Assembly (NCBI GenBank): GCA_038211475.1
Contig: JBBQVN010000001.1
Location: forward strand, 37,419 to 101,418
Length of the DNA: 64,000 nucleotides
Origin: JANYBT01 sp038211475
GTDB lineage: Bacteria; Acidobacteriota; Terriglobia; Terriglobales; Acidobacteriaceae
Direction of reading: 5' to 3'
Below, piece by piece: positions 52,686 to 62,749 of the stretch (position 1 is its first letter; each line of letters begins with the position of its first letter). The translations under genes were made by a program, and so were the position numbers. Below the pieces are notes generated by a model. The model was not told the origin of the DNA. It made no database searches and saw only the letters and a list, made by a program, of their open reading frames with translations.

Positions 52686-54650
52686 CTACACTTCATCCTG
52701 CGCTTGCAGCTTGGCGATTACGCCGAGGTCTTCCAGCGTGGTGGTGTCGCCCTTTACTTCACCGCTAGTGGCCAGCTCGCGCAACAGGCGGCGCATAATT
52801 TTTCCGCTGCGGGTTTTAGGCAGCATGTCAGTGAAGCGGATGTCGTCCGGCTTGGCGAGCGAGCCTATCTCTTTGGCCACCCATAGGCGCAATTCTTCCT
52901 TCAATTCGTTGGAAGGTTCGTGGCCGCGTTCCAGAGTGACGAAGGCGGAAATGGCCTGGCCCTTGAGTTCGTCGGGGCGTCCGACCACGGCGGCCTCAGC
53001 GACTTTGGGGTGGGCCACCAGAGCGGACTCCACTTCCATGGTGCTCAGGCGATGGCCGCTCACGTTGATGACGTCGTCCACGCGGCCCATGATCCAGAAA
53101 TAGCCGTCCTTATCGCAACGCGCGCCGTCGCCGGTGAAGTAGGAGCCGGGGATTTGCGACCAGTACTGGCGGACGTAGCGGTCGGGATCGCCATAGATGG
53201 TGCGGAGCATCGCAGGCCATGGCTTGCGAATGACGAGGTAACCGCCAGAGCCGAGCGGCACCGGCTTGCCATCTATATCCACAATCTCAGGAAGCACTCC
53301 TGGGATGGGGAGAGTGGCGGAGCCGGGTTTCGTGGCGATCGCGCCGGGCAGGGGGCTGATCATGATGGCACCGGTCTCGGTTTGCCACCAGGTGTCCACG
53401 ATAGGACAGCGGCCATGACCGATAACTTCGCGATACCACATCCAGGCTTCGGGATTGATGGGCTCGCCCACAGTTCCCAGCAGACGCAGGCTGTCGAGTT
53501 TGTGGCGGTTGGGATATTGCTCGCCCCACTTGATGAAGGTACGGATGGCGGTGGGAGCGGTGTAAAAAACGTTGACCTGGTGGCGGTCAATGATGCTCCA
53601 GAAGCGATCCATGTCAGGAAAGTTGGGAGCGCCTTCGTACATCAGGCTGGTTGCGCCATTCTGCAGCGGGCCGTAGACGATGTAACTGTGGCCGGTCACC
53701 CAACCAATATCAGCGGTACACCAGTAGGTGTCTTCTTCCTTCAAATCGAAAACCCATTTGGTAGTGAGGTAGGTGCCAACCGAATATCCAGCAGTGGTGT
53801 GAACCACGCCTTTGGGTTTGCCGGTGGTACCCGAGGTGTAGAGGATGTAGAGGGGATGCTCGGAATCGAGCGGTTCGGCAGGACAATCGGCGGAGGCGGA
53901 GGCCATGACCTCATGCCACCAGTGGTCGCGTCCGGGCTGCATGTTGATGGCGGTGCCAGTGCGCTGGTATACGACCACGTGCTTGACCGAGGGGCAAGAC
54001 TGGAGTGCTTCTTCTACAGCGGGAAACAGTTTGACTTCGGCGCCGCGGCGGTAGGAGCCGTCCTGAGTGACCACGGCGACCGCTTGGGAGTCGTGGATGC
54101 GATCAATCAAAGCGTTGGAGGAGAAGCCGCCGAAGACCACAGTGTGAGGAGCGCCAATGCGGGCGCACGCGAGCATGGCGATGGCGAGTTCCGGCGTCAT
54201 GCCCATGTAGAGGGCGACGCGGTCTCCCTTTTTCACGCCCATCGACTTTAGAACGTTTGAGAATTTCTGCACTTCGTGGAGCAACTGCTGGTAGGTGAGG
54301 GTGCGGACTTCGCCAGGCTCTCCTTCCCAGATGAGCGCAGCTTTGTTCTTGCGCCAGGTGGCGACGTGGCGGTCGAGACAGTTGTAAGAGAGGTTGATCT
54401 GGCCGCCGGAGAACCACTTGGCCCAAGGCACGTTCCACTCCAGCACCTTGTCCCACTTCTTGAACCAGTGCAAGTGGTCGGCGATGCCAGCCCAGAATTT
54501 ATCAGGCTCATCGATGGACTCGCGATAAATCGCCTGATACTGGGCGAGGGTCTTGATGTGAGCGCGTTCGCTGAATTCGGCGGGCGGCTCAAACTTGCGC
54601 TGCTCTCTGAGGATGGAATCAATGTTGGGATCAGTCACGTTCTCGGCCAT
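52686..54650 (-). CDS. acs: Acetyl-CoA synthetase
   Basis: 654 residues. It activates acetate with ATP and CoA. YTSGTTGKPKGVVHTT is the AMP-binding P-loop, and PKTRSGKIMRR holds the C-terminal lysine that protein acetylases modify. It lies downstream of the acetate-symporter genes on the same strand, giving uptake plus activation. Confidence 0.97.
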   Translation of the reverse strand: MAENVTDPNIDSILREQRKFEPPAEFSERAHIKTLAQYQAIYRESIDEPDKFWAGIADHLHWFKKWDKVLEWNVPWAKWFSGGQINLSYNCLDRHVATWRKNKAALIWEGEPGEVRTLTYQQLLHEVQKFSNVLKSMGVKKGDRVALYMGMTPELAIAMLACARIGAPHTVVFGGFSSNALIDRIHDSQAVAVVTQDGSYRRGAEVKLFPAVEEALQSCPSVKHVVVYQRTGTAINMQPGRDHWWHEVMASASADCPAEPLDSEHPLYILYTSGTTGKPKGVVHTTAGYSVGTYLTTKWVFDLKEEDTYWCTADIGWVTGHSYIVYGPLQNGATSLMYEGAPNFPDMDRFWSIIDRHQVNVFYTAPTAIRTFIKWGEQYPNRHKLDSLRLLGTVGEPINPEAWMWYREVIGHGRCPIVDTWWQTETGAIMISPLPGAIATKPGSATLPIPGVLPEIVDIDGKPVPLGSGGYLVIRKPWPAMLRTIYGDPDRYVRQYWSQIPGSYFTGDGARCDKDGYFWIMGRVDDVINVSGHRLSTMEVESALVAHPKVAEAAVVGRPDELKGQAISAFVTLERGHEPSNELKEELRLWVAKEIGSLAKPDDIRFTDMLPKTRSGKIMRRLLRELATSGEVKGDTTTLEDLGVIAKLQAQDEV

Positions 54651-54730
54651 AAGAGTAGGTCACCTAAAGATTTTGTAACCAACGCAAATTCTAGTTCCCA
54701 CGAAAAATATTTGCCACTGGGCTGGCTGGC

Positions 54731-54754
54731 GCGTGGCGACGATTGTCGCCACGC
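54731..54754. terminator. Perfect hairpin between actP-like gene and acs
   Basis: GCGTGGCGAC (54731-54740) pairs with GTCGCCACGC (54745-54754) over a 4-base loop. There is no T-run, so it may be a processing or partial-termination hairpin inside the acetate operon. Confidence 0.55.
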
Positions 54755-54849
54755 GAGCAATGGAGCAATTGCTACGCGTCGCTTGCAAATCCAGAGCAAC
54801 GACTTTTCCAAAGTCTCACTGGCTCGGTCAGACTGGAGCGCCGTGAGCG

Positions 54850-56454
54850 TTAGTGGCTGGTAGCCTTTTCTGCGCCCAAACCGGTGTTGGAGCGAACGAG
54901 CAGCTCATTGTACTTGTGGAGCGCCGTGGGCTCGTGACTCAATAGCGTCCCTAGAATTGCACCTGCAAACCCCAAAGGGATGCTGAGGATGCCGGGATTC
55001 TCTAAGGGAAACAGAGGCTTCATCTGGAACAGGTGGCGGGCGGCGCCGACCACGGTCGGGGGATCAATGCCCATCAGGCTGGGGCCAACCAGGATGAGGC
55101 CAATGGAGGCGACCAATCCGGTACCCAGTCCCATGACTGCGCCCATGGTATTGAACCTGCGCCAGAAAATGGAGAGCACGATGACGGGCAGGTTGGCAGA
55201 GGCGGCGACGGCAAAGGCCAGCGCCACGAGAAAGGCAACATTGGCGGTGGGACCGAGCAGAATCGCGACGAACATGGCGACTGCCCCGACGCCGAATGCC
55301 GAGATGCGCGCGACCAGGATTTCCTCGCCCGGTTTACGCTCGACGCCATTGTGAATCACGTTGGTCCACAGATCGTGGGCGAACGAGGTGGATGCGCTGA
55401 TGGTGAGACCGGCCACGACGGCCAGAATGGTGGCAAAAGCAATGGCAGAGATGAAGGCAAAGAAAACATCACCTGCAAGATTCTGGGCCAGCAAGGGCGC
55501 GCTCATGTTGGTGCCGCCGTGAGTGGAAATATAGTCGCGGCCGACGATGGTGGCAGCGCCAAATCCCAGGAATGTGGTCATGATGTAGAACGATCCGATG
55601 AGCGCCATGGCCCAGACCACGCTGATGCGGGCGGTCTTGGCGTCGGGCACAGTGTAGAAGCGGACCAGGATGTGGGGCAGGCCGGCGGTACCGAAGATGA
55701 GCGCCAGGCCGAGGGAAATGAGATCCAGCGGGCCATAGGGCGGCTTGTAGCGCAGACCCGGCTGGAGAAAGTCTTTGACCACCGCAACGCCTTTGTCGTG
55801 ATAAGTGACATGGCCGATGGCATTGAAGAACTCGCTCAAGCTGAAGTGAAAGTGGGCAATGACCAGAATGCTAAGCAACAGGGTCCCGCCCATAAGCAGA
55901 ATGGCTTTGATAATCTGCACCCAAGTAGTGGCCAACATGCCGCCGAACACTACGTACACAATCATCAGGACGCCGACGCCGATGACAGCGGTGCGGTAGC
56001 TGAGGCCGGAGTCCTTCAGCAACAGAGTCACCAGGGTGCCGGCGCCCACCATCTGGGCAATCATGTAGAAGGTGCTGACGGTGAGAGTGCTGAGCGAGGC
56101 CATTGCGCGCACCGGGCGCGCCTTCAGGCGATAAGCGAGGACATCGGCCATGGTGTAACGGCCGGCGTTGCGTAAAGGCTCGGCGACCACCAGCAGGACG
56201 GTGAGGTAGGCCACCAGCCATCCCACGGAGAACATGAATCCGTCATAGCCCTGGAACGCAATGATGCCGGCGATACCCAGGAAGGAGGCGGCGGACATGT
56301 AATCGCCGGCGACCGCAATGCCGTTTTGCCATCCCGTAACGCGGCGGCCTGCCGCGAAATAAGCGCTGCTGCCAGCTGACCGCTTGGAAGCCCAGTAGGT
56401 GATGCCCAGCGTGATTGCGATAAACGTCAGGAACATGACCAGAGGAGTGGACAT
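54850..56454 (-). CDS. ActP/MctC-type cation:acetate symporter
   Basis: 534 residues, thirteen helices. AAGRRVTGWQNGIAVAGDYMSAASFLG is diagnostic of ActP/MctC acetate (monocarboxylate) carriers. It starts two bases after the DUF485 gene stop, the same pairing as yjcH-actP in E. coli. Coupling to acs downstream supports acetate import. Confidence 0.94.
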   Translation of the reverse strand: MSTPLVMFLTFIAITLGITYWASKRSAGSSAYFAAGRRVTGWQNGIAVAGDYMSAASFLGIAGIIAFQGYDGFMFSVGWLVAYLTVLLVVAEPLRNAGRYTMADVLAYRLKARPVRAMASLSTLTVSTFYMIAQMVGAGTLVTLLLKDSGLSYRTAVIGVGVLMIVYVVFGGMLATTWVQIIKAILLMGGTLLLSILVIAHFHFSLSEFFNAIGHVTYHDKGVAVVKDFLQPGLRYKPPYGPLDLISLGLALIFGTAGLPHILVRFYTVPDAKTARISVVWAMALIGSFYIMTTFLGFGAATIVGRDYISTHGGTNMSAPLLAQNLAGDVFFAFISAIAFATILAVVAGLTISASTSFAHDLWTNVIHNGVERKPGEEILVARISAFGVGAVAMFVAILLGPTANVAFLVALAFAVAASANLPVIVLSIFWRRFNTMGAVMGLGTGLVASIGLILVGPSLMGIDPPTVVGAARHLFQMKPLFPLENPGILSIPLGFAGAILGTLLSHEPTALHKYNELLVRSNTGLGAEKATSH

Positions 56455-56456
56455 GG

Positions 56457-56801
56457 CTACTTGCCTCCGCGGCGAAGTTCAGATTTGTCGATGATGTCCT
56501 TGGCCAACTTGTCGAAATCGCCGGCCGCCTTGACGTAGAGCCAGGCGACCGTCCAAGCCATGAAGAACTGCGAGAGGGCGAACAGATAGGCGAGATTGAC
56601 GTTGCCGATCACTTTTGTGGCCATGAATTGGGGAGCATAGCCCACCAGCACGGGTAGAGCGAAGTAGTACACAATGAAAAAGACAAACGCCGGAACGATG
56701 AAGACTTTCTTAGTGGCCATCAGGTCTTTGAATTCTTGCGAGTCGGCGATGCGGTCCCACTCGGTAACATTCATGTCGGCGAGTTGCTTGGCTTCAGTCA
56801 T
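56457..56801 (-). CDS. DUF485 membrane protein, ActP partner
   Basis: 114 residues with two helices (about 34-56 and 68-93). DSQEFKDLMATKKVFIVP-type start and AVLVGYAP fit DUF485/YjcH. It is co-translated with the ActP-like gene (2-base gap). Confidence 0.92.
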   Translation of the reverse strand: MTEAKQLADMNVTEWDRIADSQEFKDLMATKKVFIVPAFVFFIVYYFALPVLVGYAPQFMATKVIGNVNLAYLFALSQFFMAWTVAWLYVKAAGDFDKLAKDIIDKSELRRGGK

Positions 56802-56813
56802 GGCCTTCCTTTG

Positions 56814-56848
56814 AGTGAGGCAAGCGAGTGGAACCCGCTTGCCTCGCT
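56814..56848 (-). terminator. Hairpin between porin and DUF485 gene
   Basis: GAGGCAAGCG (56817-56826) pairs perfectly with CGCTTGCCTC (56836-56845), extended by three weaker pairs. There is no T-run. It could make porin mRNA more abundant than the downstream transporter mRNA. Confidence 0.6.
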
Positions 56849-56858
56849 TGAGAATGTA

Positions 56859-58766
56859 TCAGAAAGTAAAAGTGGGGCCGACTTCAGAACGGAAGTCGTG
56901 CCAAATCCGCGCCGGGAATCCACGATAGGTGGGGTAAGGCAATACGCCGGTAGGATCGCCCACGGCTCGAGTGCGATAGTAGGACTCCTCTGCTGTGAAG
57001 GTAAGCCAGTTGTTGAATTTGTAGTTGAGGGTCCCGGCGAGCAAGTCGTTCTTCTGCCTGGTGTTGCCAATGCGGCGGACGTCATTCTTATTGGCTACGT
57101 CGAGGGCGTAGTGGAGATAGAGGATCCAGCCATTGTTGCGTCCCTCGGAATCCGCATGGAAGATGCGGGACAAGGGAAATCCAAGATTGACGAACCCGCC
57201 CTGGGAGCGCACCGAACGCTGCGGGGCGACGCTGGGATTTCCACCGCGGAAGCCGAACAGCACGGCGGACGACTGGTCGTTGGACAGGCCTTCGGCGACG
57301 GGCGCGCCGGTGTCAAAGATCAGCTTGTCATTGAAGTTTGAGAACAGACTGCCGACAAAGTACCAGCGCAGGTCAGAGCCGCTCCAATATTTGGTGATGA
57401 CGGTAACGTAGCGAGTGGGAAGTTGCAGTTCGCCGGTCCATCCCCAACGTTGGGAGCTGACCTGGGCGCCGTGCGGGAAAGCCGCCTGGAAGATGGTGGT
57501 GCTGGGGCAGGCGGGGAAGGCAGTGGCGCAGAGAGGAACATCCGCGGCTCGCACCAGGGCTTTGCGCTCGCCCTGAACACCGCTAAAGATGATTTGCGCG
57601 GGGGCAACGCCGGGAGCCTTGTCCAATTGAAACTGGGTGACCAGGCGGGCCTGGACTTCCGGCCGACCCGAGTCGGCGCCCTGGCGCTCGCCGTATCCCA
57701 GTTGATTGTCGATGGCTTTGGGGTCGTTGCCGTAAGCCGGCATCACGATGGCAAACTCGGGCTGCACGAACACGTGACGGGAGCCGCCCAGCTTCCGGCC
57801 CATGCCGAAACGGAATTGCGGAGCGCGTTCATACAGGGTTCCGAAACCGAGGCCCAGGCCGGTAGTTTCATAGAGCGCGGGGAGGGTGGAGGAACCGAAC
57901 GGGGTCCAGTCCTGACCGAACAGAGCGAACGCGCTGGTGGTATCGCTGAAGCGGTGGTCAATGCGACCGTAGGCTAGCCGAATGGAGGCCTGGCTGGAAC
58001 GAATGGTGGAAATGTTGCGGTTCAGGGCGCGGGTGTAATTGCCTTCGAAGTCGAATTCGAACTTGCCTGTCACCGCCGTGTCTTTGCCGGGATCTGCCCA
58101 GTCGAAGTTGATGCCGAAGCGGGCAAAGCGGGCTTTGACGTGAAACTCCGCGCCTCCGGTGGGACCGGGATCAAATCCGGTGCTGCCAAATGCATTGGTC
58201 TGGCTTATGAAAGCCGGCAGAGGCATGTCGGTGCCGTAGGGAGCGGAGGAATCATAGATGGAGCTGGCTTTGATTAGACCGTAGAGCTTGATCTTGGCGC
58301 CGCTGCCGAGTTTGAGGTCGGGAATCATGCCGCTGGGCGGAGAAGGCTCCAGTTGCAGTACGCGCAGAGGGGCGACCGCTGGGATCACTTTGGGCGCGGC
58401 GGCCTTGGGTGCGGCGTCGGGAGGCGGCAGCACCAAAACACCGGGGGCCGGCACGATGGGCAAGGTGGAAGCGACCAGATTGGCGGGCACCTGAGCGGAG
58501 GCGGGGGCGAGGGAGTCAAATTCAGTTGCACTGATCAGGCCCTTCTGCTTAAGCAAGACCAGGAGCCGGGAGCGCTGCTCGACGGCAGAGGAGCCGAGGC
58601 TGCCGGCTTCGGCAGAAGTAAGAATTCCTTTAGAGACCAGCACCTGAACCAGTGGGTCGGTCGAGTTGTTGTTGTTCTGGGCATGCGCAGCTGCGCCGAT
58701 CAAGAGGGCGAGGAGAAGCGTCCAGAAGGAGAAGAGACAGGAGGAGAAGAAAGTCTTGGCGGTCAT
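56859..58766 (-). CDS. Outer-membrane porin (DcaP/OprP-like beta-barrel)
   Basis: 635 residues. ATG 58766 has GGAGG upstream; an outer ATG at 58802 lacks one. Signal peptide about 1-30 ends AHAQ. Residues 40-120 form a short coiled coil, which often trimerises such porins, followed by a Pro/Ala linker. From about 165 it is beta-rich with alternating pattern, ending in an aromatic F (VGPTFTF) as outer-membrane barrels do. Position ahead of the acetate carrier and acs suggests an acetate or organic-acid porin. Confidence 0.85.
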   Translation of the reverse strand: MTAKTFFSSCLFSFWTLLLALLIGAAAHAQNNNNSTDPLVQVLVSKGILTSAEAGSLGSSAVEQRSRLLVLLKQKGLISATEFDSLAPASAQVPANLVASTLPIVPAPGVLVLPPPDAAPKAAAPKVIPAVAPLRVLQLEPSPPSGMIPDLKLGSGAKIKLYGLIKASSIYDSSAPYGTDMPLPAFISQTNAFGSTGFDPGPTGGAEFHVKARFARFGINFDWADPGKDTAVTGKFEFDFEGNYTRALNRNISTIRSSQASIRLAYGRIDHRFSDTTSAFALFGQDWTPFGSSTLPALYETTGLGLGFGTLYERAPQFRFGMGRKLGGSRHVFVQPEFAIVMPAYGNDPKAIDNQLGYGERQGADSGRPEVQARLVTQFQLDKAPGVAPAQIIFSGVQGERKALVRAADVPLCATAFPACPSTTIFQAAFPHGAQVSSQRWGWTGELQLPTRYVTVITKYWSGSDLRWYFVGSLFSNFNDKLIFDTGAPVAEGLSNDQSSAVLFGFRGGNPSVAPQRSVRSQGGFVNLGFPLSRIFHADSEGRNNGWILYLHYALDVANKNDVRRIGNTRQKNDLLAGTLNYKFNNWLTFTAEESYYRTRAVGDPTGVLPYPTYRGFPARIWHDFRSEVGPTFTF

Positions 58767-59077
58767 TGCAATAAGCCTCCGCAAAAGAAGGTGCGTCCGC
58801 ATATGGGAAGCGATTGTGACCGGAACCGAACGGTCGTTCAGTGATGCTGATCACCCATTGCTGTGACTTCGCACGGCGAGGGGGCGGAGGCAGCACCGAC
58901 CTTCCTGTGATGGGCGTCACACGCTCCTGTGACCGGGGTTGCCGACGCGGCGGGGCCTTCACGAGCATGATGAAAGCAACGGTGAGCCAAGGCTCGCCGC
59001 GACCGGCTCTAGTCTGGGTTGGTTGTGCAGAGCGCATTTATTCAGCCCTCCGGGGCAGCCGCACTAAAGGGGAAAAC
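58767..59077. promoter_or_regulatory. Divergent promoter region with CRP- and FNR-like sites
   Basis: 311 bases between the porin operon and nifJ. TGTGA-TGGGCG-TCACA at 58906-58921 is a perfect CRP-type box. GTGAT-GCTG-ATCAC at 58841-58854 is an FNR-like palindrome (8 of 10 bases of TTGAT-N4-ATCAA). Further TGTGAC half-sites lie at 58815, 58862 and 58928. No gene is supported here; the nifJ frame's upstream extension to 58841 is not conserved. Confidence 0.65.
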
Positions 59078-62000
59078 ATGACTCGCAAGTTCAAGACCAT
59101 GGACGCCAATGAGGCAGTCGCGCATGTGGCATATCGCGTCAACGAAGTGATTGCCATTTATCCGATTACGCCATCCTCCACGATGGGCGAGTGGGCCGAT
59201 CAATGGGCCTCCGAGGGTGTACCGAACATCTGGGGATCCGTGCCGCACGTGATGGAGATGCAAAGCGAGGGCGGAGCCGCCGGAGCGGTCCACGGCGCCT
59301 TGCAGACGGGATCGCTGGCGACGACATTCACCGCGTCGCAAGGACTGCTGCTGATGGTCCCGAATATGAATAAGATTGCAGGCGAGTTGACCGCGACCGC
59401 GTTTCATGTGACGGCCCGAACCATCGCGACCCACGCGCTGTCCATTTTTGGCGACCACAGCGACGTGATGTTCTGCCGGACTACCGGGTTCGCTATGCTG
59501 TGCTCGAACTCAGTGCAGGAAGCGATGGACATGGCGCTGATTGCGCATTCCGCTACGCTGGAGACACGCATTCCATTCCTCCACTTCTTTGACGGGTTCC
59601 GAACGTCACATGAAGTCAACAAGATTGAACTGCTGGAGGATGATGACCTGCGGGCGCTGATCAACATGGAGCGGGTCTTCGAGCATCGGCAACGCGCCTT
59701 GTCGCCTGACCATCCGGTGCTGCGCGGAACTGCCCAGAACCCGGACGTGTTTTTCCAGATTCGCGAGACAGCGAATCCGTTCTACGATGCCTGTCCGGGA
59801 ATTGTGCAGTCAGTGATGGATAAGTTCGCGCAAGTGGTGGGTCGGCAGTATCACCTGTTCGACTACAGCGGCGCGCCAGACGCAGAGCGAGTGATTGTGA
59901 TGATGGGCTCGGGGGCGGAAGCTGCCGATGAGACAGTGGAAGCGCTGAACGCCAAAGGCGAAAAGACCGGGTTGCTGAAAGTTCGCTTGTTCCGGCCGTT
60001 TTCAGTGGAGCACTTTCTGGCCGCGCTGCCCGCGACGGTGAAGCAGATTGCGGTGCTGGATCGCACCAAAGAAGCGGGAGCCGCAGGCGATCCGCTGTAT
60101 CTCGATGTGGTGAACGCAATTCACGAAGGTGGACAACGGCACATTAGCCAAGAGATTCGGCCGCTTGTGATTGGCGGGCGCTATGGTCTTTCGTCCAAGG
60201 AATTTACGCCAGCCATGGTGAAAGCGGTGTACGACAATCTGAAGGAGACCGCCCCCAAAGAGCATTTCACGATTGGCATTCGCGATAACGTAGGCCACAC
60301 CAGCCTGGACTACGACCAGGAATTTTCGACGGAGCCAGCCAGCGTTGTGCGGGCGCTTTTCTACGGACTGGGCGCCGACGGTACGGTGGGAGCAAACAAA
60401 AATTCGATCAAGATTATTGGGGAAAACACCAGCAATTACGCGCAAGGATTTTTTGTTTACGACTCGAAGAAATCGGGCGCGGTGACGGTTTCGCACTTGC
60501 GATTTGGCCCCAAGCCGATTCATTCGACCTATTTGGTGTCGAAAGCAAACTTCATTGCCTGCCATCAGTGGATCTTTCTGGAGCGGTACGACATGTTGAG
60601 CGCGCTCGTGGAGGGCGGGACGTTCCTGCTGAACAGCCCGTTCGGCGCCGATGAAGTTTGGGACCATCTACCGCGCACAGTGCAGGAGCAACTGATTGCC
60701 AAACGCGCCAAGTTCTATGTGATTGACGCCTACAGTGTGGCCCGCGACACCGGGATGGGCAGCCGCATGAATACGATTCTGCAGGTGTGCTTCTTTGCGA
60801 TTTCCAAAGTGTTGCCACGGGAAGAGGCGATTGAAGCGATCCGGGAATCGATTCGCGATACTTATGGCAAAAAAGGCGAAGACATCGTCCGGAAAAACAT
60901 GCAAGCGGTGGACGAAACGCTAGCGCATTTGTTCACAGTCACGGTACCGACGACGGCGACCAGTAGCATTCCGATGCCAGAGCCTTTCCCTTCGAACGCA
61001 CCGCGGTTTGAGCGCGAAGTGCTGGGAACCATTTATGGCAACCGCGGCGACGAACTACCGGTCAGCGTGTTCCCAGTGGACGGAACGTTCCCCACGGGCA
61101 CGGCGAAGTGGGAGAAACGGAATCTGGCACTGGAGATCCCCGAGTGGGACACCAAGACCTGCATCCAATGTGGAAAGTGTGCGATGGTGTGCCCGCATTC
61201 GGTGATCCGCATCAAGGTGTACGACAGCCGGCTGTTGGAGGGCGCGCCCGCGACCTTCAAAACGACTGATGCACGCGACAAGGAATGGCTGGGACTGAAA
61301 TATACGATTCAGGTGGCGCCGGAAGACTGCACGGGGTGTGGGATTTGCATTGATGTGTGTCCGGCGAAGAACAAAGGGGAAACGCGGCTGAAGGCCATCA
61401 ACATGGCGCCCCAACCGCCGCTACGCCTCTCGGAGAAGGATAACTGGGATTTCTTTCTCCAGATACCGGAACTTGATCGCCGAAACATCAAGGTGGGCAA
61501 CATTCGGCAGCAACAAGTACAGGAACCGCTCTTTGAGTTTTCTGGAGCCTGTTCGGGATGCGGAGAGACTCCGTACTTGAAGCTGGTTTCGCAGCTCTTC
61601 GGAGATCGGGCGGTGATTGCGAACGCCACCGGTTGTTCGTCTATTTATGGCGGGAACCTGCCGACGACGCCGTGGACGAAAAATGCGGAAGGTCGGGGAC
61701 CAGCATGGTCGAATTCGCTGTTTGAAGACAACGCGGAGTTCGGGTTGGGATTCCGGCTGTCAATCGACAAGCAGACTGAATTTGCGCATGAGCTGCTAAA
61801 TCGGCTGGCGGCAACGGTAGGCGAGGAGTTGGTGGCGAGCATCCTGTCCGCGCCGCAAAAAGACGACTCGGACATTTACGAACAGCGCGAGCGAGTAGTG
61901 CGATTGAAAGAGGCATTGAAAGATCTGCCTTCGCTGGAAGCGCGACAACTGCTGGCTTTGGCTGACATGCTGGTAAAGAAGAGCGTGTGGATCATCGGCG

Positions 62001-62650
62001 GCGACGGCTGGGCGTATGACATTGGATACGGCGGGCTGGATCATGTGATGGCGAGCGGTCGCAACGTGAACATTCTGGTACTGGATACTGAGGTGTACTC
62101 GAACACCGGCGGGCAGTCGTCGAAGTCCACTCCGAGGGCCGCGGTAGCAAAGTTCGCGGCAGGGGGCAAACCGGGGCCCAAGAAGGACCTGGGAATGATG
62201 GCGATGAGCTATGGCAATGTGTATGTGGCGAGCGTGGCGATGGGCGCCAAAGATGAACACACCCTGAAGGCGTTCCTGGAGGCGGAGGCATACGATGGAC
62301 CCAGCTTGATCATCGCGTACTCGCATTGCATTGCGCATGGCATCAACATGACCACCGCGCTGCAAGATCAAAAGACCATGGTGGACTCAGGACAATGGCT
62401 GCTGTACCGTTATCACCCAGAGCGCGGAATGGCGGGAGAGAATCCGTTGAGCTTGGATTCACGCAAGCCCACTCGCAAAGTGCAGGACTTTCTGCAGATG
62501 GAAACCCGCTTCAAGATGCTGACCAAGGCGAAGCCGGAAGCGGCGAAAATCCTGTGGAAGCAAGCACAGCAGGACGCCGATGTTCGGTATCGCTTCTATG
62601 AATATATGGCGTCGCGTCAATTCGAGGAAAAGACCCCGGAGAAGCACTGA
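59078..62650 (+). CDS. nifJ: Pyruvate:ferredoxin (flavodoxin) oxidoreductase
   Basis: 1190 residues, single-chain PFOR. It converts pyruvate and CoA to acetyl-CoA, CO2 and reduced ferredoxin. AYPITPSS (near 28) binds TPP/pyruvate, CIQCGKC (Cys695/698/701/705) and CTGCGIC (Cys751/754/757/761) hold two [4Fe-4S] clusters, and CSGCGET (Cys825/828) the proximal cluster. ATG 59078 follows AAAGGGG. The DHODH-like gene follows after 100 bases. Confidence 0.96.
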   Translation: MTRKFKTMDANEAVAHVAYRVNEVIAIYPITPSSTMGEWADQWASEGVPNIWGSVPHVMEMQSEGGAAGAVHGALQTGSLATTFTASQGLLLMVPNMNKIAGELTATAFHVTARTIATHALSIFGDHSDVMFCRTTGFAMLCSNSVQEAMDMALIAHSATLETRIPFLHFFDGFRTSHEVNKIELLEDDDLRALINMERVFEHRQRALSPDHPVLRGTAQNPDVFFQIRETANPFYDACPGIVQSVMDKFAQVVGRQYHLFDYSGAPDAERVIVMMGSGAEAADETVEALNAKGEKTGLLKVRLFRPFSVEHFLAALPATVKQIAVLDRTKEAGAAGDPLYLDVVNAIHEGGQRHISQEIRPLVIGGRYGLSSKEFTPAMVKAVYDNLKETAPKEHFTIGIRDNVGHTSLDYDQEFSTEPASVVRALFYGLGADGTVGANKNSIKIIGENTSNYAQGFFVYDSKKSGAVTVSHLRFGPKPIHSTYLVSKANFIACHQWIFLERYDMLSALVEGGTFLLNSPFGADEVWDHLPRTVQEQLIAKRAKFYVIDAYSVARDTGMGSRMNTILQVCFFAISKVLPREEAIEAIRESIRDTYGKKGEDIVRKNMQAVDETLAHLFTVTVPTTATSSIPMPEPFPSNAPRFEREVLGTIYGNRGDELPVSVFPVDGTFPTGTAKWEKRNLALEIPEWDTKTCIQCGKCAMVCPHSVIRIKVYDSRLLEGAPATFKTTDARDKEWLGLKYTIQVAPEDCTGCGICIDVCPAKNKGETRLKAINMAPQPPLRLSEKDNWDFFLQIPELDRRNIKVGNIRQQQVQEPLFEFSGACSGCGETPYLKLVSQLFGDRAVIANATGCSSIYGGNLPTTPWTKNAEGRGPAWSNSLFEDNAEFGLGFRLSIDKQTEFAHELLNRLAATVGEELVASILSAPQKDDSDIYEQRERVVRLKEALKDLPSLEARQLLALADMLVKKSVWIIGGDGWAYDIGYGGLDHVMASGRNVNILVLDTEVYSNTGGQSSKSTPRAAVAKFAAGGKPGPKKDLGMMAMSYGNVYVASVAMGAKDEHTLKAFLEAEAYDGPSLIIAYSHCIAHGINMTTALQDQKTMVDSGQWLLYRYHPERGMAGENPLSLDSRKPTRKVQDFLQMETRFKMLTKAKPEAAKILWKQAQQDADVRYRFYEYMASRQFEEKTPEKH

Positions 62651-62749
62651 GGCCGGCGTGGGAATGTAGGTTTGAAATTGCAGGGCTGAAGACGCCATCG
62701 GCGTTCAATAGAAAATGCGAAACTTGATAGGAACCATCCGGGAGGAATC

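Noticed and set aside
55033..56175. 380-residue plus-strand open frame
   Set aside because: Antisense to the ActP-like symporter, with the same low-complexity Gly/Asp/His pattern.
58841..59077. N-terminal extension of nifJ
   Set aside because: PFOR begins at the TRKFKTMDANEAV segment; the upstream part holds regulator sites and no conserved residues.
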